NCBI RefSeq assembly: GCF_025452195.1
Contig: NZ_CP104972.1
Location: 744,001 to 808,000 of the forward strand
From: Phyllobacterium zundukense
Lineage (GTDB): Bacteria > Pseudomonadota > Alphaproteobacteria > Rhizobiales > Rhizobiaceae
Direction: 5' to 3'
Length of the DNA: 64,000 nt
In this document: one piece after another, positions 27,600 to 37,203 of the stretch
Numbering within the stretch: the first letter of the stretch is position 1
Layout of the letters: each line of letters begins with the position of its first letter
Notes under the pieces: generated by a model
Database searches by the model: none
What the model saw: only the letters and a program-made list of their open reading frames with translations
Told to the model about the DNA's origin: nothing
Translations under genes and position numbers: made by a program

Positions 27600-28613
27600 G
27601 TGAGCATCGTCTTCAATTCGTCAAACTTTCGCTCTGATCGCGCCTCCAAACGGCGGGTTCTTGTTGCAGGTGGCGCAGGATTTCTAGGATCTCATCTTTG
27701 TGATCTTCTATTGCGTGAAGGTCGGACCGTAGTCTGTGTGGACAATTTTTCCACGGGACGGATGGAAAATTTACGCCACCTCCTGCGCTTTGACACGTTC
27801 AGCTATGTCCGTCACGACATCGTCGATCCGATCGATCTGCCGGTAGACGAGATCTACAATCTCGCCTGCCCGGCGTCGCCGCCGCACTATCAGGCCGATC
27901 CGATCCATACGATGAAGACCAACGTGATCGGTTCACTCAATCTTCTCGAGCTCGCCGCACGTTATCAGGCGCGGATTTTCCAGGCTTCCACATCGGAGGT
28001 CTATGGCGATCCCCACGTGCATCCTCAGCCCGAGAACTATTGGGGCAATGTCAATTCCTTCGGTCCGCGCTCCTGCTATGACGAAGGCAAGCGTTCCGCC
28101 GAGACGCTCTTCTATGACTTCCATAAGCAGCATGGCGTCGACATTCGTATCGTGCGCATTTTCAACACGTATGGACCGCGCATGCGTCCAGATGACGGCC
28201 GGGTGGTATCCAACTTCATCGTCCAGGCACTCAAGGGCGAAGATATCACCGTTTATGGCGACGGATCGCAGACCCGCTCCTTTTGTTATGTGGATGACCT
28301 GATCGAAGGCTTTCACCGGCTTATGTACAGCCCTCGGGCCATTCACACGCCGGTCAATATCGGCAATCCCGGTGAATTCACCGTACGTGAGCTGGCCGAA
28401 CAAATTGTCGCCATGACGGGCTCGTCATCCAAAATCGTCTATCACCCTTTGCCGACAGACGATCCGCGCCAACGCCGGCCCGATATTACGCTGGCAGAGC
28501 GGGAGCTCGGTTGGGCACCGAGCATTGCGCTGACGGAGGGCCTGAAGTCGACGATAGCCTATTTCGAACGCCAGTTGGCGAGGCCGAATGCGGAACTCGC
28601 AGAGGTGGCATGA
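27600..28613 (+). CDS. uxs: UDP-glucuronate decarboxylase (UDP-xylose synthase)
   Basis: This 337-residue extended SDR matches UXS, which makes UDP-xylose from UDP-glucuronate with bound NAD. The Rossmann motif is [19 protein letters not shown], and the family-typical [36 protein letters not shown] and [15 protein letters not shown] (catalytic Y-x-x-x-K) follow. [20 protein letters not shown] is also diagnostic. I prefer the GTG at 27600 because GGGAGAG lies at 27589-27595. An ATG at 27555 would add 15 residues without similarity. The stop overlaps galE by four bases. It would use the product of ugd in the same operon. Confidence 0.92.
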   Translation: MSIVFNSSNFRSDRASKRRVLVAGGAGFLGSHLCDLLLREGRTVVCVDNFSTGRMENLRHLLRFDTFSYVRHDIVDPIDLPVDEIYNLACPASPPHYQADPIHTMKTNVIGSLNLLELAARYQARIFQASTSEVYGDPHVHPQPENYWGNVNSFGPRSCYDEGKRSAETLFYDFHKQHGVDIRIVRIFNTYGPRMRPDDGRVVSNFIVQALKGEDITVYGDGSQTRSFCYVDDLIEGFHRLMYSPRAIHTPVNIGNPGEFTVRELAEQIVAMTGSSSKIVYHPLPTDDPRQRRPDITLAERELGWAPSIALTEGLKSTIAYFERQLARPNAELAEVA

Positions 28614-29599
28614 TGAGCGGGCAGAACGTACTCGTTGTCGGCGGCGCGGGCTTTATTGGAAGTCATACCGCCAAGCTCTTGTCCAGGCAGGGTTACGAGC
28701 CCGTCGTCTATGACAATCTCTCGACGGGGCATCGCGCATCCGTGCGCTGGGGAACTTTCGTCGAAGGCGACATTCTCGACACGCAGCGGCTCATCGAGGT
28801 CGTCGGGGACCACGATCCGATCGCGGTGATCCATTTCGCCGCCTCCGCCTATGTTGGTGAATCTGTCGAGCATCCGGCAAAGTATTACCGCAACAATGTG
28901 AGCGGGACGCAGTCGCTGCTGGAAGCTTGCCGTCTCGCCGGCGCACGCAATGTCATCTTTTCATCGAGCTGCGCAACCTATGGCGTTCCGGATCACCTGC
29001 CGATCCGCGAAGGCGAGACGCAGCGCCCCATAAACCCATACGGTCGCACCAAGCTGATCGCGGAGCTGATGCTCGCCGATTATTCGGTTGCTTATGATCT
29101 GCGCTATGTGGCGCTGCGTTATTTCAATGCATCCGGAGCGGATATCGACGGAGAAATCGGCGAAACTCACGATCCCGAAACGCATCTCATTCCGCGGGCC
29201 ATGATGGCGGCCGCGGGCAGCATCGACTTTCTGGAAATCTTTGGCAACGATTATGACACCCCGGATGGCACCTGCATCCGAGATTACATCCATGTCGCCG
29301 ATCTGGCACGCGCGCATGTGCTGGCAGTCGAACATCTCGTCAACGGCGGCAACAACCTGGCCGTCAATCTGGGCACCGGACACGGCACCTCTATCAAGGA
29401 GATTCTCGATGCGATCAGGCGCCTGACGGGCCGTAACGTACCAGTCGAGATGCGCGCTCGCCGTGCCGGCGATCCCCCGGTGCTTTATGCCGATCCGGCG
29501 CTTGCAGCGGAAAAACTTGGGTTTCAGGCGCTTTATTCCGATCTCGATACGATCATCCGCACGGCTGCTCCCTTCTTTGGGCTGGAGGTGCGGACATGA
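28610..29599 (+). CDS. galE: UDP-glucose 4-epimerase
   Basis: This 329-residue protein interconverts UDP-glucose and UDP-galactose. It has [40 protein letters not shown], the catalytic Ser in FSSSCATYG, the YGRTK Y-x-x-x-K motif, and [20 protein letters not shown], all typical of GalE. The first of two adjacent ATGs (28610) overlaps the uxs stop. The gene overlaps the next one by four bases (29596-29599). It could provide galactose for the polymer. Confidence 0.92.
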   Translation: MMSGQNVLVVGGAGFIGSHTAKLLSRQGYEPVVYDNLSTGHRASVRWGTFVEGDILDTQRLIEVVGDHDPIAVIHFAASAYVGESVEHPAKYYRNNVSGTQSLLEACRLAGARNVIFSSSCATYGVPDHLPIREGETQRPINPYGRTKLIAELMLADYSVAYDLRYVALRYFNASGADIDGEIGETHDPETHLIPRAMMAAAGSIDFLEIFGNDYDTPDGTCIRDYIHVADLARAHVLAVEHLVNGGNNLAVNLGTGHGTSIKEILDAIRRLTGRNVPVEMRARRAGDPPVLYADPALAAEKLGFQALYSDLDTIIRTAAPFFGLEVRT

Positions 29600-31443
29600 A
29601 AACACATCCGATAATACCGGAGACTACCCCAGATGAACCCTTGATGGTTCCGGTTTTTACCGGCTGGCGGCGCGCAGAATATCTGCTTGGTGCAGCGTTG
29701 TGGGCCGCAGCAATTTTCTACTTTTGGCGCTGGTGGCTTGAACCTGCCAACCATGTGAGCCTTGCAGGCTCCGCTCTGGTTACGGCTATTCTGGCCTGGG
29801 TGACGTTGCTGCCGGCATATTTCATCGTCCTGTTCTTCCGCGCGCGCCGCCCGAGTGGCCCGTTGAAACTTCCGGCAGGAAGCCGTATCGCCATGGTGGT
29901 AACAAAGGCGCCCTCTGAACCTTTCGAGGTAGTGGCCGAGACATTGCGCGCCATGCTGGCCCAGGACGTACCGCACGACACCTGGCTTGCCGATGAAGAT
30001 CCTTCTCCGGCAACTCTCGCCTGGTGTGAGAAGCATGGTGTCTTCGTTTCCACGCGCAAAGGACGCGCGGATTATCACCGCACGACGTGGCCGCGCCGCA
30101 CGCGCTGCAAGGAAGGCAATCTCGCCTTCTTCTACGACCATTACGGTTATGGCGTTTATGATTTTGTGGTGCAGCTCGATGCCGACCATGTGCCGGATTC
30201 AGATTATCTGTTTCAGATGCTGCGTCCCTTCGCTGATGCGGCTGTCGGTTATGTCTCCGCGCCCAGCATTTGCGATCGCAATGCACATGAAAGCTGGTCG
30301 GCGCGCGGACGTCTTTATGCAGAAGCCAGTATGCATGGATCGCTGCAGGCCGGCTACAACAACGGTCTAGCCCCGCTTTGCATCGGGTCGCATTATGCGG
30401 TTCGTACGGCGGCATTGAAGCAAATTGGCGGCCTTGGCCCGGAATTGGCGGAAGATCATTCCACCACTTTGATGATGAATGCCCATGGCTGGCGCGGCGT
30501 GCATGCGCTCGACGCCATCGCACATGGCGACGGACCCCGCACCTTTGCCGATCTCATCACGCAGGAGTTTCAATGGTCGCGCAGCCTGATGATGATCCTG
30601 CTGCAGTATTCGCCGCGGCTTGTCGGTAATTTGCCGCCGCGACTGAAATTCCAGTTTCTGTTCTCGCAATTCTGGTATCCCCTGTTTTCTCTTTTCATGG
30701 CGCTGATGTTCGTCTTGCCGATCATTGCGCTGGTGGTCGGGGATAGCTTCGTTGCCGTCACCTACCCCGCTTTCCTCAACCATTTTATGCCCCAGGCGAT
30801 CATGTTGATCGTGCTGGCCTATCGCTGGCGCGCTTCCGGCACATTCCGCTCGCATGACGCGAAAATACTCAGTGTCGAAATGACCCTGTTTTTATTCGCG
30901 CGCTGGCCCTGGGCGCTGGCCGGAACGCTGGCGGCGCTGCGCGATTGGTCAACGGGTTCATTCGTGGATTTCCGTGTCACACCGAAGGGAGCCTCCGAAG
31001 TGGACCCTTTGCCGTTGCGCGTGCTCGCACCCTACGGCTTCCTGGCGGTTCTCTCGATCCTGCCGGTGTTACTCATCCCGGACGCCGGTGACAACAGCCG
31101 TGGCTTCTACGTCTTCGCCATCGTCAACGCCGTGATCTATGCGCTGCTCCTGTTCGTTATCGTTCTCCAACATGCGCGCGAGAATACGGTTCGCTACCGC
31201 ACGTGGTTTTATCGCCCGGCGCTTGCCGCCAGCCTGCTTGCTCTTGTGGCTCTGCCGAGCTTTGCGACCGCCGAAAGGGGACGCGACGGCATCGAGGCGC
31301 TTGCATGGGGAACCCAGAGTTTTTCCCTGTTCGACGATCGCTTTGCAGTTGCCGGCGCAGGCGTCGGCGGCCGCGATGTCCACAAAACCATCTTCAATCC
31401 GCGTTGGCGCACCAACGTTCCCGACAATTCAAACCAGCAATAA
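29596..31443 (+). CDS. Cellulose-synthase-like family 2 glycosyltransferase
   Basis: This 615-residue inner-membrane protein has two N-terminal membrane segments (about 28-85), a cytoplasmic GT2 domain and at least five C-terminal membrane segments. The catalytic motifs are DED (about 131), VVQLDADHVP, AEDHSTTL, and QEFQWSRS in the Q-x-x-R/Q-W position. Such processive synthases build beta-glycans from UDP-sugars. No PilZ domain is visible, unlike BcsA. The last 60 residues (ALAWGTQSFSLFDDRFAVAG) form a distinct periplasmic-looking tail. It is coupled to galE by an ATGA overlap. The polymer cannot be predicted. Confidence 0.85.
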   Translation: MKTHPIIPETTPDEPLMVPVFTGWRRAEYLLGAALWAAAIFYFWRWWLEPANHVSLAGSALVTAILAWVTLLPAYFIVLFFRARRPSGPLKLPAGSRIAMVVTKAPSEPFEVVAETLRAMLAQDVPHDTWLADEDPSPATLAWCEKHGVFVSTRKGRADYHRTTWPRRTRCKEGNLAFFYDHYGYGVYDFVVQLDADHVPDSDYLFQMLRPFADAAVGYVSAPSICDRNAHESWSARGRLYAEASMHGSLQAGYNNGLAPLCIGSHYAVRTAALKQIGGLGPELAEDHSTTLMMNAHGWRGVHALDAIAHGDGPRTFADLITQEFQWSRSLMMILLQYSPRLVGNLPPRLKFQFLFSQFWYPLFSLFMALMFVLPIIALVVGDSFVAVTYPAFLNHFMPQAIMLIVLAYRWRASGTFRSHDAKILSVEMTLFLFARWPWALAGTLAALRDWSTGSFVDFRVTPKGASEVDPLPLRVLAPYGFLAVLSILPVLLIPDAGDNSRGFYVFAIVNAVIYALLLFVIVLQHARENTVRYRTWFYRPALAASLLALVALPSFATAERGRDGIEALAWGTQSFSLFDDRFAVAGAGVGGRDVHKTIFNPRWRTNVPDNSNQQ

Positions 31444-31457
31444 AGGCAATCAAAAAA

Positions 31458-32888
31458 ATGAAGATCGCAGTCATAGGAACCGGCTACGTTGGGTTGGTCA
31501 GTGGGACTTGTTTCGCCGCCTGGGGCCATGAGGTTGTATGCGTCGACAAGAACGCCCAGAAAATAGACGGCCTCGAACGCGGCATCGTGCCGATTTACGA
31601 GCCCGGTCTGGATGAATTGGTGGAGCGCAATTCTGCGGCGGGCCGTTTGAGCTTTACGTGCAATTTGGCCGAAGCGCTGGCGGGGGCATCGGTCGTGTTC
31701 ATCGCGGTTGGCACGCCGCCGCGCGCCGGTCACGGGGATGCTGATCTGTCGTTCGTTTATATGGCCGCGCGGGAACTGGCGCCGCTGATTGACGACGGTG
31801 CGGTTGTGGTCGTGAAGTCCACCGTTCCGGTGGGCACAGGCGATGTCGTGCAGAAGATCATTGGAGCGGCACGCCAAACCGGCACTTTCTCGGTTGCGTC
31901 CAACCCTGAATTCTTGCGAGAGGGCGTCGCTATCAGCGATTTTCTGGAGCCCGATCGCGTCGTGATCGGTGTCGAGGATGAGCGCGGGCGCAAGGTTCTC
32001 ATGGAACTCTACGGTGCGCCTCTCGAAGCGCGCAGGACACCCATCGTGGTCACCCAGCGCCGGACTTCGGAACTGATCAAATATGCCGCCAATGCGTTTC
32101 TGGCGACAAAGATCACCTTCATCAATGAACTGGCTGATCTTTGCGAGCAGGTTGGCAGCAATGTCAGTGAGCTGGCGCTGGGAATGGGTCTCGATAAACG
32201 TATCGGAACAAGTTTCCTCAATGCCGGTCCGGGTTACGGTGGCTCGTGTTTCCCGAAGGATACGATGGCGCTTTTGCGCACAGCCCAGGACTACGGCGTG
32301 GCGGTGCGCATTGTAGAAGAAACCGTGACTGCCAATGAAGCGCGCAAGCGCCGCATGGCTTTGAAAGTCGTGGACGCTCTGGACGGTGATGTGGAAGGCC
32401 GGACGATCGCCGTTCTGGGTCTCACTTTCAAACCCGATACAGACGACATGCGTGATGCGCCGTCCGTTCCACTCATTGAAACCCTGCAGCGTTTCGGCGC
32501 CACTATCCGAGCCCATGACCCGGTGGGTATGGACAATGCCAGCCGCATCCTCTCGGATGTCGAGTTTTTTGACGATGCCTACGAATGCGCGCGCAACGCC
32601 GATGCCGTTGTTGTCATCACGGAATGGGACAGCATTCGCAAGCTCGACCTTGCGCGCCTGAAGAAGACTATGCGCCAGGCGGTGTTGATCGATCTGAGAA
32701 ATGCCTTTGAACAGGGCGTTGCGGAAGAAATCGGCTTTCGTGTATCGGCTATCGGCCGATCAACGACGGCTCGGTATGACACGAGTACCTTCGCCGCGCT
32801 GCCTCATACGGCCGAACAAGTCCATCAAGGAAGAAAGCCGCAGGACGCTCATTTCGAGATGGCGGGAGGTTCCAGTGGCAATCTCTAA
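31458..32888 (+). CDS. ugd: UDP-glucose 6-dehydrogenase
   Basis: This 476-residue enzyme oxidises UDP-glucose to UDP-glucuronate with two NAD. The N-terminal MKIAVIGTGYVGLVSGTCFA binds NAD. VASNPEFLREGVAISDFLEP and the catalytic Cys in NAGPGYGGSCFPKDTMAL are clear, and the C-terminal domain has AVLGLTFKPDTDDMRDAPS. About 35 extra residues follow the usual end. The ATG at 31458 has only a weak AAAGG upstream. The next gene starts inside its 3' end. Its product feeds UXS. Confidence 0.93.
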   Translation: MKIAVIGTGYVGLVSGTCFAAWGHEVVCVDKNAQKIDGLERGIVPIYEPGLDELVERNSAAGRLSFTCNLAEALAGASVVFIAVGTPPRAGHGDADLSFVYMAARELAPLIDDGAVVVVKSTVPVGTGDVVQKIIGAARQTGTFSVASNPEFLREGVAISDFLEPDRVVIGVEDERGRKVLMELYGAPLEARRTPIVVTQRRTSELIKYAANAFLATKITFINELADLCEQVGSNVSELALGMGLDKRIGTSFLNAGPGYGGSCFPKDTMALLRTAQDYGVAVRIVEETVTANEARKRRMALKVVDALDGDVEGRTIAVLGLTFKPDTDDMRDAPSVPLIETLQRFGATIRAHDPVGMDNASRILSDVEFFDDAYECARNADAVVVITEWDSIRKLDLARLKKTMRQAVLIDLRNAFEQGVAEEIGFRVSAIGRSTTARYDTSTFAALPHTAEQVHQGRKPQDAHFEMAGGSSGNL

Positions 32889-33429
32889 ATCTGAAAAGGT
32901 TCGATTCCGGCCGGGCTTGCGGATGATAACGACCGTCGCCTGGGCTGTAGCCTGCATTGCCGCACCGGCGCTTGCGGCGCCGTCGCAAGCTCCTGAACAG
33001 CCGGCGGGAACTCGCCCCATGACGGCCTTCGAACTCTACAGACTCTATAAGAACAAGAGCTGGCAGTGGGACAACGGAGCCGGGCAGATGCTAGATGCAG
33101 GACGCCAATTCAGTGCCTGGGCCGATGGCGAGAAGGGCAAATCCTGGGCGGAAGGACGCTGGGTCGTCGCCGAAAAAGGTCTGTTGTGTCTCAATGCGAC
33201 ATGGCATTCGCAACAGGGCGCGTTTCCGGCAAAGACCTGTTTCTCGCATCGTATCGGCAATGGAACGATTTATCAAAGACGTGAGCCCGATGGTAATTGG
33301 TATGTGTTTCGCCACGCCCAAGCCCGCAACGACGACGAGGCCCACAAACTGGTTGCTACAGATCTTGTTTCCCAACAACGCGACAGCATCAAAACCGCCA
33401 TCAGCGCGGCCAAGCTGTCTGAACAATAA
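32875..33429 (+). CDS. DUF995 family secreted protein, copy 1
   Basis: This 184-residue protein has a signal peptide (ITTVAWAVACIAAPALAAPS) and a DUF995 domain: MTAFELYRLYKNKSWQWDNG, then FSAWADGEKGKSWAEGRW, WVVAEKGLLCLNATW and TCFSHRIGNGTIYQR ending with WYVFRHAQ. The family is common in Rhizobiales and has no defined function. The start is GTG at 32875 with GGGAGG six bases upstream, so it overlaps ugd by 14 bases. A paralog lies at 34521, and the two flank the GH26-like gene. Confidence 0.88.
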   Translation: MAISKSEKVRFRPGLRMITTVAWAVACIAAPALAAPSQAPEQPAGTRPMTAFELYRLYKNKSWQWDNGAGQMLDAGRQFSAWADGEKGKSWAEGRWVVAEKGLLCLNATWHSQQGAFPAKTCFSHRIGNGTIYQRREPDGNWYVFRHAQARNDDEAHKLVATDLVSQQRDSIKTAISAAKLSEQ

Positions 33430-33444
33430 GAAAAGGAGGGGGCG

Positions 33445-34389
33445 ATGAAACGTCTCTTTAAACTAAGCGCAGCTTTGCTTTGCGGCGCATTCGTTTCCGG
33501 TGGTGTATATGCTGCCAGTGGTGTGTCAGGAGCGAGCGTTGACAGCCGCAACCCGTTTCACGACAAGCGGCCAGTCATAACGGCTGAAGCCGTAACGCCT
33601 GGTGCCTACGATCCGCACGGGGACTTTTCCAACGATTCCAATTCCAAGATCGAACATCTGTTTTTGCCTTGGGAGGACGTAGATCTGGCGACCCTTAGTG
33701 CCGCGGATGCATATGCGCAGGCACGCGGGCGCTCCATCTTGATCACTATTGAACCGTGGTCATGGGCGCGTGACTGGCGCGTCAGCCCGGATGACCTGCT
33801 CAACGGTATTCTAGCCGGACGGTACGATTCCAACATGTCGGCGGTCTGCTCTGCGGCAGCAAAGCTGAAAAGCCCTGTCACCATCCGCTGGGCGCAGGAA
33901 ATGGAAGATAATGACGGGCAGTTCACCTGGGCTTTCTGGAAGCCAGAAGGCTATGTGAAGGCCTATAGACATGTAAATGATGTATGCCGCAAGCAATTTC
34001 CTTCGGCCAAATATATGTGGTCGCCGAAGGGAGAGGCAGGCCTGGAAGCCTATTATCCGGGGGATGAATATGTCGACATCATCGGTCTGTCCGTCTTTGG
34101 CTATCAACCCTATGACAAGCTGGAGGTCGGTCACGACACGACGTTTGTTGAGCGGACGAAACCCGGATACGATCGTGTGGCACGCTTTGGCAAACCAATC
34201 GCCATTGCGGAGCTTGGCTATGAAGGCACCGACGACTATGTTCGCGACTGGGCTGCAGAAGCAAACAAGCCACATACTGAGTTCCCTGCCATGACCGCGG
34301 TTGTCTACTTCAACGATCGTGAAGTCTATGAGTGGCCGAGGAATGTCGGCAGACCTGATTGGCGCGTCGCCAACCATCCGCTGGACTGA
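33445..34389 (+). CDS. Secreted GH26-like glycoside hydrolase
   Basis: This 314-residue protein has a signal peptide (MKRLFKLSAALLCGAFVSGG) and a TIM-barrel resembling family 26 beta-mannanase/xylanase enzymes. The acid/base Glu is likely in VTIRWAQEMEDNDGQF and the nucleophile Glu in KPIAIAELGYEGTDD. AFWKPEGYVKAYRHVNDVCR and YMWSPKGEAGLEAYYPGDEY also fit. AGGAGGGGG precedes the ATG. In the middle of a biosynthetic operon, such a hydrolase is more likely to trim or release the polymer than to feed on it. Confidence 0.8.
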   Translation: MKRLFKLSAALLCGAFVSGGVYAASGVSGASVDSRNPFHDKRPVITAEAVTPGAYDPHGDFSNDSNSKIEHLFLPWEDVDLATLSAADAYAQARGRSILITIEPWSWARDWRVSPDDLLNGILAGRYDSNMSAVCSAAAKLKSPVTIRWAQEMEDNDGQFTWAFWKPEGYVKAYRHVNDVCRKQFPSAKYMWSPKGEAGLEAYYPGDEYVDIIGLSVFGYQPYDKLEVGHDTTFVERTKPGYDRVARFGKPIAIAELGYEGTDDYVRDWAAEANKPHTEFPAMTAVVYFNDREVYEWPRNVGRPDWRVANHPLD

Positions 34390-34520
34390 TCTTCGGTTTT
34401 CACGGGGCGGTTCGACTTTTCATCCCGTTGCGGGACCGCTCCATCCCTTGTTTCTACGCGATTCCAAACGCGGAAGCCTACCATTCTCGCTGGAACTGCT
34501 TTGTTAGTCAGGAATTAAAA

Positions 34521-35039
34521 ATGTATTCGATCCATTCAACTATCGTAAGTACGATGCTCTCCGTATTCTTGCTGGCAGGCAATGCCAGCGCCGCATCCAG
34601 GCCACAAACGGACGACGCAACGGCCAAGCTTGCCGCCGCGGCGCCGCCGATGAATGCCATGGCACTGGAAAAGCTCTATGCCGGCCGTACATGGAAATGG
34701 AAAACTGGTGGTGGATTTTTTTCCGCTGACCGGTACCAGTTTGCCGCGTGGACGCGCGAAGGGGCGGCTTGGTCCTACGGCGAGGGGCGCTGGTATGCGA
34801 CTAATGGCGGAAAGCTCTGCTTGCAGGCTCTGTGGTCAAACAGGATGGGAGGAAGCGGCGCGGTGACATGTTTCCTGCACCGCGAAAAGGACGGCGTGAT
34901 TTATCAAAAGCCAAGCTTGGGCGGCAGCTGGTATGTGTTCCGGCATAATCCCGCCCAGAAGGATGATGAAGCGCTCAAGCTTGTCAAAGGCGATCGGGTG
35001 AGCAAGGAAGTGTCTCGTCTCAAGGACATTCGTCGATAA
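34521..35039 (+). CDS. DUF995 family secreted protein, copy 2
   Basis: This 172-residue paralog of the protein at 32875 has a signal peptide (STMLSVFLLAGNASAAS) followed by MALEKLYAGRTWKWKTGGGF, FAAWTREGAAWSYGEGRW, KLCLQALWS, VTCFLHREKDGVIYQK and SWYVFRHNP. The same Trp, Cys and WYVF positions are conserved between the two. AGGA at 34510-34513 precedes the ATG. It is the last gene of the operon and is followed by a strong terminator. Confidence 0.88.
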   Translation: MYSIHSTIVSTMLSVFLLAGNASAASRPQTDDATAKLAAAAPPMNAMALEKLYAGRTWKWKTGGGFFSADRYQFAAWTREGAAWSYGEGRWYATNGGKLCLQALWSNRMGGSGAVTCFLHREKDGVIYQKPSLGGSWYVFRHNPAQKDDEALKLVKGDRVSKEVSRLKDIRR

Positions 35040-35046
35040 ATTGGTG

Positions 35047-35083
35047 AGGAGCTGTCGGGCGGACCAGGCGCGACAGCTCCTTT
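35047..35083 (+). terminator. Strong intrinsic terminator of the polysaccharide operon
   Basis: AGGAGCTGTCG at 35047-35057 pairs perfectly with CGACAGCTCCT at 35071-35081 around a 13-base loop, followed by TTTA. It begins eight bases after the last stop codon and before a convergent gene, so it probably ends transcription of the seven-gene unit. Confidence 0.9.
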
Positions 35084-35097
35084 ACTGCGAAATCTCT

Positions 35098-35412
35098 TTA
35101 AACATTCGGCCGTTTGAAGATGCCTGGAGTATAGCAACGCGCTTTTTGCCCGAAGCCGCTTGGCGTACAGACATAAGGATTGCTGTTCATATATTGCGAG
35201 GCGGACACCTTTACGATCTTGCCAGCAGATTTGCCATAACGAATTTCGTTATTGACCCGATATTTGACGAGGTAGACGGATCGCATCTCTTGTTTTGGTT
35301 TGCTTCTTTCTCCGGCTTGAGCGCTTGCGCCAAGTACCGTGGAAACCGTGAGTCCGATTGCCGCCGCCGCTATCCATTTTAGACTGGGCCGATGCGCGAT
35401 GGAAAACGTCAT
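35098..35412 (-). CDS. Small secreted hypothetical protein
   Basis: This 104-residue protein has a signal peptide (WIAAAAIGLTVSTVLGASAQ) and a basic mature part with MRSVYLVKYRVNNEIRYGKS and two Cys in YVCTPSGFGQKARCY that could form a disulphide. I recall similar proteins of unknown role in Rhizobiales. It is convergent with the polysaccharide operon. The upstream GGAGGCTACTAC is a weak ribosome site. Confidence 0.65.
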   Translation of the reverse strand: MTFSIAHRPSLKWIAAAAIGLTVSTVLGASAQAGERSKPKQEMRSVYLVKYRVNNEIRYGKSAGKIVKVSASQYMNSNPYVCTPSGFGQKARCYTPGIFKRPNV

Positions 35413-35582
35413 GTAGTAGCCTCCAATATTGCTGTTCTGGAGAGCGTTTTAGTGAACAGGATTTAAGGTTCCGGTCGAACTATCCTGAGAATTTTATGCA
35501 ATTGTTGCTTTCTCGACCGACGCGACTGAAAAGTCATCGGAGACCGGGATCAACCCTTTCACGCCATGCACAGCGCCATTGC

Positions 35583-36724
35583 TCAATTAGTATATTTAAC
35601 GCAGTCCCTCCCGGCACGTTTAGCAGCATAGAGGGCTGCATCTGCTCGCGCGATCAACTCAGCGACGCTTTCGCGCGAGCGCGCCTCGGCCACGCCGAGG
35701 CTTACCGTTACCCTCTGTGCCGCAGGCAGTCCATCGAACGAATTGTCGCGCATTTCGTGCCGAAGCCGCTCAGCAAAAGCGCGGGCTACCGAACCACCGC
35801 AATTGGGCATCAAAACGACAAATTCCTCGCCGCCCAGACGACCACAAATACCGGCTTGGCCGAGCATGTCGAGAAGCAGGCGGCCGAACCCTGACAGTAC
35901 TTTGTCACCCACCTGATGACCGAAGGCATCGTTGATGTTCTTGAAGTGATCGATGTCGGCAACGACTAGGCTGACCGGCCTCATATTGGGGGTTCGAAGA
36001 TGGGAAATAACGCACTCGTCAAAGCCGCGCCGATTCAATAATCCGGTAAGAGGATCCGTTGCCCTTTCCCGCCGCAGCACCTCAATCGTATCGCCAATGG
36101 TAACAGCGAGCAGGGCCAAGGCCAGCGCTACTCCCAGTATGGCCAATGAGAATTGCAGGGCCAACCAGAAGGGGCTGAAACCAAAACCTTGAGCGGCGGG
36201 GGCATTCGAACCAACGGTAAGGACCGTTCGGGGGAAGAAATGAACTGCAAACGCCAGCAGTATCCAGAAGAGAAACCGTTCCGACGCTCTTCCTAACCGA
36301 AGGTGACGCAACTTCCAAGCCGTGGCTGAGAGGATCAGCCCTAGCCCAAAATTCAGAATGTAAATGCGCATCAAGAGCTGGCGGTCGATGTAGTAAAAGT
36401 AGGCGACGCTGACAACCACGGACACAAGCCTGGCAAGATGCCCAAGTAAAGGAAGCCGCTTTCCCGAGCGCCGGAGCAGGCCATCACTCAGCACCAATAC
36501 ACTCAATGTATAGAGAAACGCCGATACAACGGCATTGGGGCCATGGCCCGGCGGAAACGCAAAAAGTTGGGATGACGTTCCCAAGCAGAACATAAACAAG
36601 AGACTGCAAAAAACAGCAGATATCGTTGCTTTCGCTCCCTCCACCAAGCTAGCAGGAATGACAAAGCAAAGATCAGAAGGATGGTGGGTCCGATCAACAC
36701 AAGAGGATTTGAAGGGACTCTCAT
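35583..36724 (-). pseudogene. Membrane diguanylate cyclase, frameshifted N-terminus
   Basis: GGDEF enzymes make cyclic di-GMP from two GTP. The C-terminal domain is complete, with TDPLTGLLNRRGFDE, VVADIDHFKNINDAFGHQVG and the active site GRLGGEEFVVLMP. The segment before it lacks the R-x-x-D inhibitory site. Six or so membrane helices precede it. The true N-terminus (MRVPSNPLVLIGPTILLIFA, from 36724) is in a different frame from the rest. Near 36604, one extra A in GCAGTCTC would join YLLFFA to SLLFMFCLG and give 380 residues. Read literally, the intact part could still start at 36647 without its first helices. Confidence 0.8.
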
Positions 36725-37203
36725 CAGATAGCAGAAGCTCTTTTTTCCAAGTCTTGAAGGTATAATATGGTGGTCGGCTTGTGACCGTTACAACAAATGC
36801 GCTGACAGTAGATCGCAGCAGATTTTGGTTCCTGCCACAACAATCGCAGGCTGTGAAGCATTACCGTGTCTTGGATTGGCGAATCTGATTTACGAAGGCA
36901 GGAATCGGGAGTTGTTGAGCGAGATGTCCAAAATCGCCCTGGCATCGGACTCTGCCGAAGTCATTGCGCCCTCCATTGTTATTGCAACCATCATGTTTAC
37001 CGCTGAGAGTTGCGGCTGGTCCGCGAGGCGGGCCGCGCTTGGAGATTTCGCCGCCGCATCGGCTGATGAAAGGCGACGATTGCCAACACCGCGAGCGGTC
37101 GAGATGAATTATCCTGGTTCGACTGCGGCCCGGAACATCAAAGTTGCTTACGCGTTTTGTCGGCAGGAGAATGCAGACACCAGGCTGAACCAGGGAGGCC
37201 GGA
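36725..37203. other. Intergenic stretch, nothing recognised
   Basis: The open frame on the plus strand from 36825 has no family similarity and no ribosome site. The 480 bp probably hold the promoters of the two divergent genes. Confidence 0.5.

Noticed and set aside
31209..32516. A 435-codon minus-strand frame opposite ugd
   Set aside because: Antisense shadow of UDP-glucose dehydrogenase.
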